Below are positions 21,354 to 30,708 of a stretch of DNA of 30,708 bases, in pieces; the first letter of the stretch is position 1; every line of letters starts with the position of its first letter. This DNA comes from Gaiellasilicea sp039914895 (GTDB lineage: Bacteria; Actinomycetota; Thermoleophilia; Gaiellales; Gaiellaceae). A program made the position numbers and the translations under genes. The notes beneath the pieces are model-generated. The model saw nothing but the letters and a program-made list of their open reading frames with translations. It was not told where the DNA came from and did no database searches. The stretch spans positions 1 to 30,708 of the forward strand of contig JBDSOJ010000161.1 of the NCBI GenBank assembly GCA_039914895.1, written 5' to 3'.

Positions 21354-21956
21354 CGGCGCGAGATCCTCGTCCTCGTCGGCCCACTTCTGCAGCTCCGGGT
21401 CGAGCTCGAGCGCCCGGTCGAGCAGTGGCCGTGCCTCCTCGAGCCGACCTTCGCGGGTGAGGATGCAGGCGCGATGGTAGAGGAGCGGCGGGTGCTCGGG
21501 CTTCTGAGCGAGGCCCGCGTCGAGCTCCGCGAGCGCACCGCCGTAGTCGCCCGCGTCGGCCTTCGGATAGGCAGAGAAGAAGTACTCCCAGGCCGAGACC
21601 TCGTGCTGCCCCGGCTTGCCGCCGAGCGCGAGCACGGTCGTTCCCGGCTCTTCGGCGCGCGCGTAGCGCTTGACCTTCGGGTCGCGCAGAAAGACGGCCG
21701 AGCCGGCGGGCACGTCGACCTCGTCCCCGTCCAGCACGAAGGTGGCGCGGCCGGCGACGACGACGTAGAGCTCCTCGTGGCCGAGCCGCTCCTCGCTGTG
21801 CTCCTCGACGACATCCTGACCCGCTTCGGTCGCGGTGTAGGCGTTGATCCCGAACGCGGTGATCCCGAAGTGCTTGCGCAGCGGCGTCCAACGGAGCGTT
21901 CCTGGACCTTGCAGCGACTCGACGCCGGTCAGGCTCGCCACCTCGTATCCGCTCAC
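21330..21956 (-). CDS. Cupin domain protein with TPR-like C terminus
   Basis: A 208-residue protein. Residues about 35-110 form a cupin barrel: EERLGHEELYVVVAGRATFVLDGDEVDVPAGSAVFL read in pieces has the GHEE/Y-V-G pattern of cupin motif 1 and the PAG of motif 2, although only part of the usual His set is kept. Residues about 125-195 hold TPR-like helices (AWEYFFSAYPKADAGDYGGAL, LLYHRACILTREGRLEEARPLLDRAL). Cupin-TPR fusions occur in actinobacteria but their role is unknown to me. The GTG start overlaps the DUF1028 stop (GTGA). It is the last gene of a four-gene minus-strand operon. Confidence 0.75.
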   Translation of the reverse strand: MSGYEVASLTGVESLQGPGTLRWTPLRKHFGITAFGINAYTATEAGQDVVEEHSEERLGHEELYVVVAGRATFVLDGDEVDVPAGSAVFLRDPKVKRYARAEEPGTTVLALGGKPGQHEVSAWEYFFSAYPKADAGDYGGALAELDAGLAQKPEHPPLLYHRACILTREGRLEEARPLLDRALELDPELQKWADEDEDLAPLRVAGEP

Positions 21957-22777
21957 CGTGTCCTCCTCAGCTCGTTCAGCACGACAGGGTCGATCTCGGC
22001 GTCGCCGTCGACGCGCTCCTCGAGGTTCGCGGCGCCCGCCCAGTCCTCCAGGCGCTCGTAGCCGAGCCGGGCGAGATGCTCGCCGAGCTCGGCGCGTAGC
22101 TCATCATCGACCGGCAACCACTGCTCGCGAGGGGTCGAGCCGAAGAGCTGCCGGTGAAGCTCGTGGAGACGCCGCAGCTCCTCGATCGGCGCCTCGTGAT
22201 CGTCCACGCGCAGGTCGACGAGCGTGTCCGAAAGACCGGCGTAGCCGCCGTCGCGCTCGACGACGAGCAGCGCCGCCGACTGCTGTCCGCGCTTGTCGCC
22301 GCCGGCCGCCTGCGCCGCGGCAAGCGCCTCGAGCAGACGTTCGGCGAGCGTGCCCGACGACCCCTCGAAGCTCTCCGCCAGCGCGTCGACGGTCTCGCCG
22401 GAGACGAGGATGTTCCCCTGCGCGGCGTAGCCGGTGCCGGTACGTCCGCCCGCCCACTCGTGGCAAGCGGAGCCGGTGAAGGTCGCACCGCGGCCGTGCG
22501 CGTCGACAACGCCGAGCTGCCGCTCGTCGCGCCCCTCATCCGCGTCGGTCAGGCGCTTGGCGACCTCGTCCGCCGAGAGCCCCTGCCGAAGCAGCGCCAG
22601 CCCGTCGGGGCCGTAGCGAGGGTTGGCGTACGACTGCGTCGCGACGGCGCCCGCTCCCGGCTCTGCCCATGGCACGACCGAGCCGACCGCAAGGAACCTC
22701 GACTGCGTCGCGACGCCCCACTGACCCCGCTCGAGGTCGCACGCGACGATCGAGTAGGTCGATACCGGTTCAGCCAT
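21953..22777 (-). CDS. DUF1028 Ntn-hydrolase-like protein with PG-binding-like tail
   Basis: DUF1028 proteins have an Ntn-hydrolase fold; most are predicted amidases with unknown substrate. The 274 residues begin STYSIVACDLERGQWGVATQSRFLAVGS in pieces, then GAVATQSYANPRYGPDGL, GAACHEW-like GSACHEWAGG and YAAQGNILVSGETV, all diagnostic. The last 70 residues (PIEELRRLHELHRQLFGST then LGYERLEDWAGAANLEER) correspond to the peptidoglycan-binding-like domain often fused to DUF1028. No signal peptide is seen. The ATG at 22777 lies inside the end of the preceding 89-residue gene (8-base overlap). Confidence 0.85.
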   Translation of the reverse strand: MAEPVSTYSIVACDLERGQWGVATQSRFLAVGSVVPWAEPGAGAVATQSYANPRYGPDGLALLRQGLSADEVAKRLTDADEGRDERQLGVVDAHGRGATFTGSACHEWAGGRTGTGYAAQGNILVSGETVDALAESFEGSSGTLAERLLEALAAAQAAGGDKRGQQSAALLVVERDGGYAGLSDTLVDLRVDDHEAPIEELRRLHELHRQLFGSTPREQWLPVDDELRAELGEHLARLGYERLEDWAGAANLEERVDGDAEIDPVVLNELRRTR

Positions 22778-23039
22778 AGGTGAGCGACGTCAGGTCGAGG
22801 GCCAAAAGCTCGTCGGTCGGGACGAGCACGCTCGCCACCTCCGGTCGCGCCAGTGCGGCCTTCACGGCCTCCGGAGTCGCCGCCCGCACGACGACGGGGA
22901 TCCCGTGGGCGTGCGCCTCGACCAGACGCGCGGGCTCGGCGACGTCGTCGAGAACGAGCGCACCCTCGAGCTCGAGCGACCCCTCGAGCGCACGCTCGGG
23001 AACGCGGCGGCCGGTGGCGCCGAACCAGCGCTCCCTCAC
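22770..23039 (-). CDS. Hypothetical 89-residue alpha/beta protein
   Basis: I do not recognise this protein. It has an alternating pattern, ALVLDDV, a helix LVEAHAHG, IPVVVRA, a helix TPEAVKAALARPE and VASVLVPTDEL, which looks like part of a TIM-barrel or Rossmann-like fold, but it is too short for a full one. The GTG at 23039 overlaps the UPF0173 stop (GTGA) and its own stop overlaps the DUF1028 start, which is good evidence that it is a real gene in this operon. The frame continues upstream only as a shadow of UPF0173. Confidence 0.6.
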   Translation of the reverse strand: MRERWFGATGRRVPERALEGSLELEGALVLDDVAEPARLVEAHAHGIPVVVRAATPEAVKAALARPEVASVLVPTDELLALDLTSLTYG

Positions 23040-23737
23040 AGCTCGACCGATTCGCCGGGCTCGGGCGCGAGCACCTCGACGTCCGGTGCAAGCTCTCGCA
23101 GCGTCTCGGGAGTGCCGGTGAGGAGCGGGAAAGTGCCGTAGTGGGAGGGCACGCACCGCTTGACGCCGAGCAACTCCAGCGCGACGGCCGCCTCGCGCGG
23201 ACCCATCGTGAAGTGGTCGCCGATCGGCAGCACGGCCACGTCCGGCTCGTAGATGCGTGCGATCAGCGCCATGTCGCCGAAGACGTTGGTGTCCCCTGAG
23301 AAGTAGATCGTCGTGCCGTCCTCGAGCTTGAAGACGATGCCGCACGACTCGCCGAGGTAGAGGAAGTGACCGTCCTCGAAGCCGCTGCTGGAGTGGTTTG
23401 CGTCGGTCAGCGTCGCGCGGATGCCCTCCCACTCGATCGTGCCGCCCTTGTTGTAGGCCTGGGTGACGTCCTCGGAGAGGCCCTTCGTCGAGAGCCAGCC
23501 GCGCAGCTCGACCTGTGCGTACACGGGGCAGTCGAACTTCTGCGCAAGCGCCAGCGTGTCGCCGACGTGGTCGTCGTGGCCGTGGGTGAGGAAGATCGCG
23601 TCGACCCGCTCTGGCTCCAGCTCGTTCGGCGGACACTTCGGGTTTCCGTTCAGGAAGGGATCGACGTAGATGCGCTTGCCGCCCGGGGTCTCCACGCGGA
23701 ACGCCGCATGCCCGAGCCAGGTGAGTGTGGTGGTCAT
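23036..23737 (-). CDS. UPF0173 metal-dependent hydrolase (metallo-beta-lactamase fold)
   Basis: A 233-residue protein of the UPF0173 (YtkL/UlaG-like) group. The dinuclear zinc site is given by THGHDDHVGD (HxHxDH), and by later His and Asp residues in TDANHSSSG, YFSGDTNVFGD, PIGDHFTMGP and VPSHYGTFP. The start TTLTWLGHAAFRV is also typical. The enzyme is cytoplasmic and its substrate is unknown. The ATG at 23737 sits 6 bases after TAGGCT and begins a four-gene operon with the 89-residue protein, DUF1028 and cupin-TPR genes. Confidence 0.88.
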   Translation of the reverse strand: MTTTLTWLGHAAFRVETPGGKRIYVDPFLNGNPKCPPNELEPERVDAIFLTHGHDDHVGDTLALAQKFDCPVYAQVELRGWLSTKGLSEDVTQAYNKGGTIEWEGIRATLTDANHSSSGFEDGHFLYLGESCGIVFKLEDGTTIYFSGDTNVFGDMALIARIYEPDVAVLPIGDHFTMGPREAAVALELLGVKRCVPSHYGTFPLLTGTPETLRELAPDVEVLAPEPGESVEL

Positions 23738-23743
23738 GCCGAA

Positions 23744-23749
23744 AGCCTA
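23744..23749 (-). promoter_or_regulatory. -10 element for the leaderless UPF0173 operon
   Basis: Minus strand TAGGCT followed by 6 bases and the ATG at 23737. It lies in the 47-base gap that separates two divergent starts; no -35 is obvious. Confidence 0.5.
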
Positions 23750-23784
23750 GAGGACCGTCCGGAGCCGCGGCGAACATCGACGTC

Positions 23785-24168
23785 ATGAGCACGCGCCTCG
23801 GCTCCGTCTGCCTCGTCCTCGGCGCCGCCCTTGCTGACGCCGCCGGTCAGCACTCGCTCGCCTACTACGCGCTCGTCGCTGCCGTGCCGGTCGTCGCTCT
23901 CGCGGCGTTGTCGGGGCTCGGCAACGTGCTCGATGGCTCGGCGGGCGGACCGCACGACCGTGGGATCGCCCTGCTCTCAGCCGTCGCGTTGCCGTTCGTG
24001 CTCCTCGGGACCGCCGTGCGCGCGCCGCTCCTGTCCGACGGCGCGCCTCCCGTGATCGGGATCACCGCGGTCGTCGCAGCGCTCGCGATCTTCGCCGCAC
24101 AAGCTTTGCTCGCTGCGAGTGCTGTCGCTCCGCGCGAGCGCTTCCGCGCCGCCGCTCGCAAGTTCTAG
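23785..24168 (+). CDS. Small four-helix membrane protein
   Basis: A 127-residue hydrophobic protein with four likely transmembrane helices (SVCLVLGAALADAAG; YYALVAAVPVVALAALSGLG; GIALLSAVALPFVLLGTAV; VIGITAVVAALAIFAAQALLAA) and a basic C terminus (RERFRAAARKF). No family is recognised. The ATG at 23785 is the start that gives a short leading sequence; no ribosome binding site or TANNNT hexamer is seen before it, so the start is less certain than for its neighbours. The TAG stop shares the palindrome CTAG with the convergent nuoN stop. Confidence 0.6.
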   Translation: MSTRLGSVCLVLGAALADAAGQHSLAYYALVAAVPVVALAALSGLGNVLDGSAGGPHDRGIALLSAVALPFVLLGTAVRAPLLSDGAPPVIGITAVVAALAIFAAQALLAASAVAPRERFRAAARKF

Positions 24169-25628
24169 AACGGCAGCGATGCGGCTGCGTCGCGGGCGAC
24201 GTCGATCAGGGGCTGGACGAAGAAGAACGAGCCGATCGTGACGCCGACCGAGAGGAAGACGGCGGTGTGGAGCAACGGGTCCAGAGGCGGCGAGCCGCCC
24301 GCTACGGCCGGTTCCAGCGCTGCCGCAGGGCGCACGTAGAGCGCCCGCACGATCCCGAGGTAGTAGTAGAGCGAGATCGCCGTCGCGATCACACCCGCCA
24401 CGATCAGCCACCACCAGCCCGCCTCGTACGCGGCAGAGAAGACGTAGAACTTGCCGATCAGGCCGCCCGTGAGGGGCATGCCCATGAAGCCGAGCATGAA
24501 GACCCACATCGCGGCGCCGAGGAAGGGCCGCTCCCAGCCAAGGCCGCCGAGGTTCTCGAGCGTCACCGGCGCCTGCAGCTCCCGCTCTCGCGCCGCGACG
24601 ACCGCGAACGAGCCGATCGACATCGCTCCGTAGGGAATCAGGTAGTAAAGGAGCGCCCTGCCGCCGAGCTCGTTGTTCGCCGCGACCGCGATCAGCATGA
24701 AGCCCGCGTGCGAGACCGACGAGTACGCGAGCAGCCGCTTGACGTCTCGCTGCACGAGCGCGGCGAGGTTGCCGACCGCGAGCGAGACGATCGCGATCAC
24801 CGCGATCGCCACCGTCCAGAGGTGCTCCTGGTCAGGGAAGCCGACGACGAGCAGCCGCAGCGTCAGCACGAGCGCCGCCACCTTCGTCGCCGCCGACATG
24901 AAGGCCGTGACCGACGTGGGCGCACCCTGATAGACGTCCGGCGTCCACATGTGGAACGGCGCCGCCGAGGCCTTGAAACCGAGGCCCGCGATCAGCATCG
25001 CCAGCCCGGCGAGCAGCAGGACGTCGTCGCCCGCGCCCGCGGCGGCGATCTCGGAGAAGCCGATCTCGCCGGTGGCGCCGTACACGAGCGCCGAGCCGAA
25101 CAGCAGCACCGCCGAGCCGAATGCGCCGACGATCAGGTACTTCAGGCCCGACTCCAGCGACTCCTCACGGTGCGTGTCCATCGCGCAGAGAACGTAGAGG
25201 GCAATCGAGAACCACTCGAGCCCGAGGAAGAGCGTCATCAGGTTCGACGCGGTGACGAAGAAGACCATGCCGGCCCCGGCCGCCGCCAGGAGCGCGTAAT
25301 ACTCGCCGACGTGGTCGCGGCGGTTCTCGCCCCACGAGACGAGGACGGTGAGCGCGCCCGCCCCGGCGACGATCAGCGCCGCGAGCGCGCCGAGGCGGTC
25401 TCGGGTGAACGACTCGGCGATCAGCGACCGGCCGTCTGCGCTCTCGTCGAAGACGACCGCGGCGAACACACCGGCGGTGATAAATCCGGCGAACGCGACG
25501 AAGGCGGTGAAGACGCGCCGCATCCACCAGGGGACGAGCACGCTGCCGAGCAGTGCCGTTCCCGAGGCACCGAGCAGCGCCAGCGTCGGCGCCAGCGCGA
25601 GCCAGTCGACTTTGGGCGTCGGGATCAC
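24165..25628 (-). CDS. nuoN: NADH-quinone oxidoreductase subunit N
   Basis: Antiporter-like membrane subunit of complex I, 487 residues, 14 predicted helices. The TM5 Glu is present in FLGLEWFSIALYVL, the channel Lys in FKASAAPFHMWTPDVYQG and the further Lys in SAATKVAAL. The discontinuous-helix region reads LLAYSSVSHAGFML. These are the residues considered to carry protons. The GTG start overlaps the nuoM stop (GTGA). It is the last gene of the visible nuo block, and its TAG meets the convergent membrane protein gene at CTAG. Confidence 0.93.
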   Translation of the reverse strand: MIPTPKVDWLALAPTLALLGASGTALLGSVLVPWWMRRVFTAFVAFAGFITAGVFAAVVFDESADGRSLIAESFTRDRLGALAALIVAGAGALTVLVSWGENRRDHVGEYYALLAAAGAGMVFFVTASNLMTLFLGLEWFSIALYVLCAMDTHREESLESGLKYLIVGAFGSAVLLFGSALVYGATGEIGFSEIAAAGAGDDVLLLAGLAMLIAGLGFKASAAPFHMWTPDVYQGAPTSVTAFMSAATKVAALVLTLRLLVVGFPDQEHLWTVAIAVIAIVSLAVGNLAALVQRDVKRLLAYSSVSHAGFMLIAVAANNELGGRALLYYLIPYGAMSIGSFAVVAARERELQAPVTLENLGGLGWERPFLGAAMWVFMLGFMGMPLTGGLIGKFYVFSAAYEAGWWWLIVAGVIATAISLYYYLGIVRALYVRPAAALEPAVAGGSPPLDPLLHTAVFLSVGVTIGSFFFVQPLIDVARDAAASLPF

Positions 25629-27057
25629 GGCGCGGCCTCCGTCTCCTGCCCGTCGGCGATCAGCGGGAAAGCCCGCTCAGAGATCGACGCGGGCCAGGCG
25701 GAGAGCACGAGCAGGAGCGCGACGAGGGGGACGAGGATCGCCAGCTCGTAACGGCGCACATCGGGCGTGTCCTCGAGCGCGTCGATCCCGCGCGGCGTGT
25801 GGAGCACCGCAGAGATCAGCCTCAGCATGTACATCGCGGCGAGCACGATCGCCGCAGCGCCGACGGCGGCCCAGCCCCAACCCACGCCGTAGATCCCCGC
25901 GAGGATCAGGAACTCGCCGGCGAACGCGACCGAGCCCGGGACGGCGAGCGCGATGATCCCGGTCGTCATCAGCAGCGTCGCCAGCACCGGCCGCCCGCGC
26001 GCCATCCCGCCGAGCGCCACGAAGGCGCTCGTACCCGTGCGGGCCTCGACCATGCCGGCAAGAAGGAACAGGATCGCCGAGACGAGCCCGTGCGCGACCG
26101 ACTGGACGATCGCGCCGCTGATCCCGAGCTCGTTCAGCGAAAAGAGCCCGATCACGATCAGGCCCATCTGCGCCATCGAGGAGTACGCGGTCACGGAACG
26201 GATGTCGGGGGCGCGGAAGGCGAGCACCGACGCATAGATGAGGCCGACCGTCGCGAAGGCGATGATCGCCGCCTGGTACTGCTCGACGGGCTCGGGGAAC
26301 TTCGCGATCACGATCCGCAAGAGGCCGTAGACGGCGGCCTTGGAGACAACGCCGGAGAGGATCGCCGCCACCTCGGGCGGCGACTCGCGGTACGCGTCGA
26401 CGAGCCAGCCGTGGAAGGGGAAGATCGGCGCCTTGACCGCGAACGCGACGAGGAAGCCGAGGAAGACCCAGTCGTTCGACGAGACGCCGGAGTCGACGAG
26501 CGAGAAGGTGTCCTGGGAGAGCCCGAAGACGACGATCGACGCGAGCATCAGCAGCGAGCCGGCCATCGTGTAGATCACGAACGTCGCCGTCGCGCGCAGG
26601 CGGCGTGGCCCGCCCCAGACGCCGATCAGGACGTAGATCGGGATCAGCATCGCCTCGAAGAAGGCGTAGAAAACGAGCAGGTCCTGGGCGGTGAAGACGC
26701 CGACGATCGCTCCCATCAGGAAGAGCAGCAGGCCGTGGTAAGCACGGCCGCGGTCGCCGCCGGCCCAGACCGCGTAGGCGATCGCGATCGTGCAGACGAC
26801 GACGGTCAGGCCGGCGAGGAAGAGCGAGAAACCGTAGAAGCCGACGTGATAGGAGACACCGAGGTCGCTGAACCAGCTCTGCCGATCCTGGAGCTGGAGC
26901 CCGCGCTCGAAGTCGAAGCCGCCGACGGCAACCGCCCAGAGCGCCACCTCGGCGAGCGCGGCGAGCAGCGCCAGCGAGCCTACCGCACGACCCGGTAGCG
27001 GCAGCAACCAGACAACGAGCGCGGCGGCGAGTGGGAGGATGATCAGCGCGGTCGTCA

Positions 27058-27058
<1 letters not shown>
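25625..27058 (-). CDS. nuoM: NADH-quinone oxidoreductase subunit M
   Basis: Antiporter-like complex I subunit of 477 residues. The TM5 Glu is in FYAFFEAMLIPIYVLIG, the TM7 Lys in AVKAPIFPFHGWLVDAY, and the broken-helix motif VTAYSSMAQMG is present, so the proton-channel residues are intact. The start is the GTG at 27058 that shares one base with the nuoL stop (TAGTG). The frame is open further left but only as a shadow of nuoL. The stop overlaps nuoN (GTGA). Confidence 0.93.
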
Positions 27059-28967
<1,909 letters not shown>

Positions 28968-28971
<4 letters not shown>

Positions 28972-29276
28972 CCTCGGAGCATCCGCAACCGGTCGACGTC
29001 GAGGTCGAGGCGCCGCCGTGCGATCGCGACGATCAGGCCGAGGCCGACGACGACCTCGGAGGCGGCGACGGCCATCACGGCGAGCGCGAAGATCTGGCCG
29101 TCGTGGTTGCCGTGGTGCCGCGCGAACGAGATCAGCGCGAGATTGGCCGAGTTGAGCATGATCTCGAGCGAGAGCAACACGATCAGCGGGCTGCGGCGCA
29201 GGAGCACGCCGGCGGTCCCGATCGAGAAGAGCAGCGCTGCAACCACGAGATACCAGACAACATCAGGCCCCTGCAC
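28968..29276 (-). CDS. nuoK: NADH-quinone oxidoreductase subunit K
   Basis: Three-helix complex I membrane subunit of 102 residues. ALLFSIGTAGVLLRRSPLIVLLSLEIMLNSANLALI in pieces gives helices 1 and 2 with the conserved Glu of SLEIMLN, and AASEVVVGLGLIVAI has the second conserved Glu. The GTG at 29276 overlaps the nuoJ end by 14 bases and gives the normal distance to the first helix. The stop overlaps nuoL (ATGA). Confidence 0.93.
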
Positions 29277-29820
29277 GCGCAGCCTCCGCTTCTTCGAGCT
29301 CGTCCTCGGCGCGCGAGCGCGACCCGAGCACGACGCCGCCGACCGCGGCGACGAGCAGCACGATCGAGGTGATCTCGAACGCGAGCAGGTGATCGGTCAG
29401 GAACAGGCGCCCGATCTCCTCCGGGCTGCCGAACGAGCGCTGAATGTCCGCAGGATCGGAGAGCCGGTCTCCGGCAGCCATCCCGATCACGACCACGATC
29501 TCGACGAGCAGCGCGCTCGCGGCGACTACCGCCCCGACCCGCACCCACGACGGCCCGCCGGCGATCCCCTTGCTGCGATCACCGAGGTAGGCGATCACGA
29601 AGAGGAACATCACCATCACCGCGCCGGCGTAGACGAGCACCTGTGCCGCGGCGAGGAACTCGGCCGACGCGAGCAGGAAGAGGACGGCGAGCGAGCCGAG
29701 GTTGCCGATCAGCGCGAGCGCCGAGAAGAACGGGTTCGTGAAGGTGACGACGGCGAGCCCGGAGCCGAGGCAGCCTGCGGCGGCGAGAAACCAGACCACC
29801 CAGACCAGGAAGTCGCCCAC
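29263..29820 (-). CDS. nuoJ: NADH-quinone oxidoreductase subunit J
   Basis: Five-helix complex I membrane subunit of 185 residues. The conserved TM3 segment is AAQVLVYAGAVMVMFLFVI, with the Tyr-Ala-Gly that can form a pi-bulge in complex I. The C-terminal tail (SRSRAEDELEEAEAARAGA) is acidic and probably cytoplasmic. Start GTG at 29820 shares one base with the nuoI stop (TAGTG). Confidence 0.92.
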   Translation of the reverse strand: MGDFLVWVVWFLAAAGCLGSGLAVVTFTNPFFSALALIGNLGSLAVLFLLASAEFLAAAQVLVYAGAVMVMFLFVIAYLGDRSKGIAGGPSWVRVGAVVAASALLVEIVVVIGMAAGDRLSDPADIQRSFGSPEEIGRLFLTDHLLAFEITSIVLLVAAVGGVVLGSRSRAEDELEEAEAARAGA

Positions 29821-30308
29821 TACGAGTCGGAGACGTAGGCGGGGATCGGAGTGTCGTAGAGGTCGCGGTCGGCGACCGGGACGCGCTTCATCGGCTCGGC
29901 GAGGAGCATGTCCTTCGTGTAGATCAGGTCGTCGCGCGAGTACTCCGAGATCTCGTACTCGTTACCGAGGGTGATCGCGTCGAATGGGCACGCGAGCTCG
30001 CAGTAGCCGCAGAAGATGCAGCGGCTCAGGTTGATCTCGTAGATGCGCGCGTAGCGCTCGCCGGCCGAGACGCGGTTCGAGGCCGTGTTCTCGGCCGCGA
30101 CGACGCGAATGCAGTCGGCCGGGCACGCGGCCGCGCAGAGCGAGCAGCCGACGCACTTCTCGAGCCCGTTCTCGTGCAGGTGCAGCTTGTGGCGGCCGCG
30201 GAAGCGCGGGTAGACCGGCCGTTTGTACTCCGGGTACTGCTGCGTGATCGGCTTCTTGAAGATCTGGCGGAAGGTGACGCCGAAGCCTCTTGCGGTACCG
30301 AGCGCCAT
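29820..30308 (-). CDS. nuoI: NADH-quinone oxidoreductase subunit I (two 4Fe-4S clusters)
   Basis: Ferredoxin-like subunit at the junction of the peripheral and membrane arms of complex I, 162 residues. Two complete cluster motifs are visible, CVGCSLCAAACP and CIFCGYCELACP, which bind clusters N6a and N6b. The N-terminal amphipathic helix contains FRQIFKKPITQQYPEYKRP, the membrane-contact part. The ATG at 30308 shares one base with the nuoH stop (TAATG). There is an unremarkable C-terminal extension (DLYDTPIPAYVSDS). Confidence 0.95.
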   Translation of the reverse strand: MALGTARGFGVTFRQIFKKPITQQYPEYKRPVYPRFRGRHKLHLHENGLEKCVGCSLCAAACPADCIRVVAAENTASNRVSAGERYARIYEINLSRCIFCGYCELACPFDAITLGNEYEISEYSRDDLIYTKDMLLAEPMKRVPVADRDLYDTPIPAYVSDS

Positions 30309-30708
30309 TACAGAGCAACCACCAGGATCGCCGTCACGACGGCGTTGATCGTCGCCACCGGCAGCAGCACCTTCCAGCCGAAGCGCATCAGTTGGTCGTA
30401 GCGCAGCCGCGGCAGCGTCGTCCGCATCCAGATGAAGACGAAGAGGAGGACGAGCAGCTTCAGCACGAACCAGAGCGGCCCGAGGCCCTCGAGCACCGGG
30501 AAGTGCCAGCCGCCGAGAAAGAGCGTCACGGCGAGGCCCGAGAGCGTGATCAGGTTGATGTACTCGCTCATCGTGAAGAGCCCGAAGCGCATGCCGCCGT
30601 ACTCGGTGTGGTAGCCGGCGACGAGCTCCTGCTCGGCCTCGGGCAGGTCAAACGGGGCGCGGGCGGTCTCGGCGGTACCGGCGAGCATGAAGACCACGAA
30701 ACCGACGA
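30308..30708 (-). CDS. nuoH: NADH-quinone oxidoreductase subunit H, N-terminal part outside window
   Basis: C-terminal part of the membrane subunit that forms the quinone-access chamber of complex I. The visible residues include ETARAPFDLPEAEQELVAGYHTEYGGM in pieces, one of the most conserved loops of the family, and the later IWMRTTLPRLRYDQLM and GWKVLLP segments. The frame is open to the right edge, so the 5' end and the gene start are beyond the window. The TAA stop overlaps the nuoI start. The gene order H-I-J-K-L-M-N is the standard bacterial one. Confidence 0.93.
   Translation of the reverse strand, partial: VGFVVFMLAGTAETARAPFDLPEAEQELVAGYHTEYGGMRFGLFTMSEYINLITLSGLAVTLFLGGWHFPVLEGLGPLWFVLKLLVLLFVFIWMRTTLPRLRYDQLMRFGWKVLLPVATINAVVTAILVVAL

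Overview
The window is very G+C-rich, densely packed bacterial DNA. About 37 protein-coding units were recognised and no RNA genes, insertion sequences or CRISPR arrays. The NADH dehydrogenase block, a PadR/HAAS pair, an actinobacterial style of leaderless promoter and the overall protein flavour suggest an actinomycetote, most likely of class Thermoleophilia (Solirubrobacterales or Gaiellales). That placement is an inference from family resemblance, not from a marker gene.

Layout, left to right. (1) 1-4716, plus strand: the 3' part of an M20 peptidase, pabB and pabC (chorismate to p-aminobenzoate for folate), a DUF1385 protein and nicotinate phosphoribosyltransferase, all overlapping or nearly so. 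(2) 4713-7029, minus strand: a nicotinamidase-type hydrolase, then a PadR repressor gene followed by what looks like a HAAS-domain membrane protein gene broken by two in-frame TAG codons. Nicotinamidase plus nicotinate phosphoribosyltransferase would give NAD salvage. (3) 7047-11345, plus strand: a small methyltransferase, a short FtsH-like protease, methylmalonyl-CoA epimerase, a 75-residue unknown, an ECF-type sigma factor and a divergent YchF-like GTPase. (4) 11342-14349, minus strand: an esterase coupled to a small HTH-like protein, then an EamA transporter coupled to a YhaM-like HD nuclease. (5) 14393-21353, plus strand: DUF1015, an inositol-phosphatase family enzyme, a response regulator/CHASE3 histidine kinase/secreted barrel protein operon, an Mrp ATPase, an HAD-IB phosphatase and a short Ldh-family oxidoreductase. 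(6) 21330-23737, minus strand: a four-gene operon of UPF0173 hydrolase, an 89-residue unknown, DUF1028 and a cupin-TPR protein. (7) A small membrane protein (23785-24168, plus). (8) 24165-30708, minus strand: nuoN-M-L-K-J-I-H of respiratory complex I, with nuoH running off the right edge.

Two general features stand out. Nearly all same-strand neighbours overlap by 1-24 bases (GTGA, ATGA, TAGTG, TAATG), so translational coupling is the rule. Ten genes that begin a unit, or could, carry a TANNNT hexamer exactly 6 or 7 bases before the start codon, which is the geometry of leaderless transcripts. This also fixes several otherwise ambiguous starts.

I did not find a clearly new defence or mobile system. 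The observations most worth a second look are the double-amber HAAS gene with its overlapping PadR operator, NuoL lacking the usual TM5 glutamate, an Mrp protein without its CXXC, a YchF-like protein with eroded G motifs, and the kinase operon carrying a secreted barrel protein.
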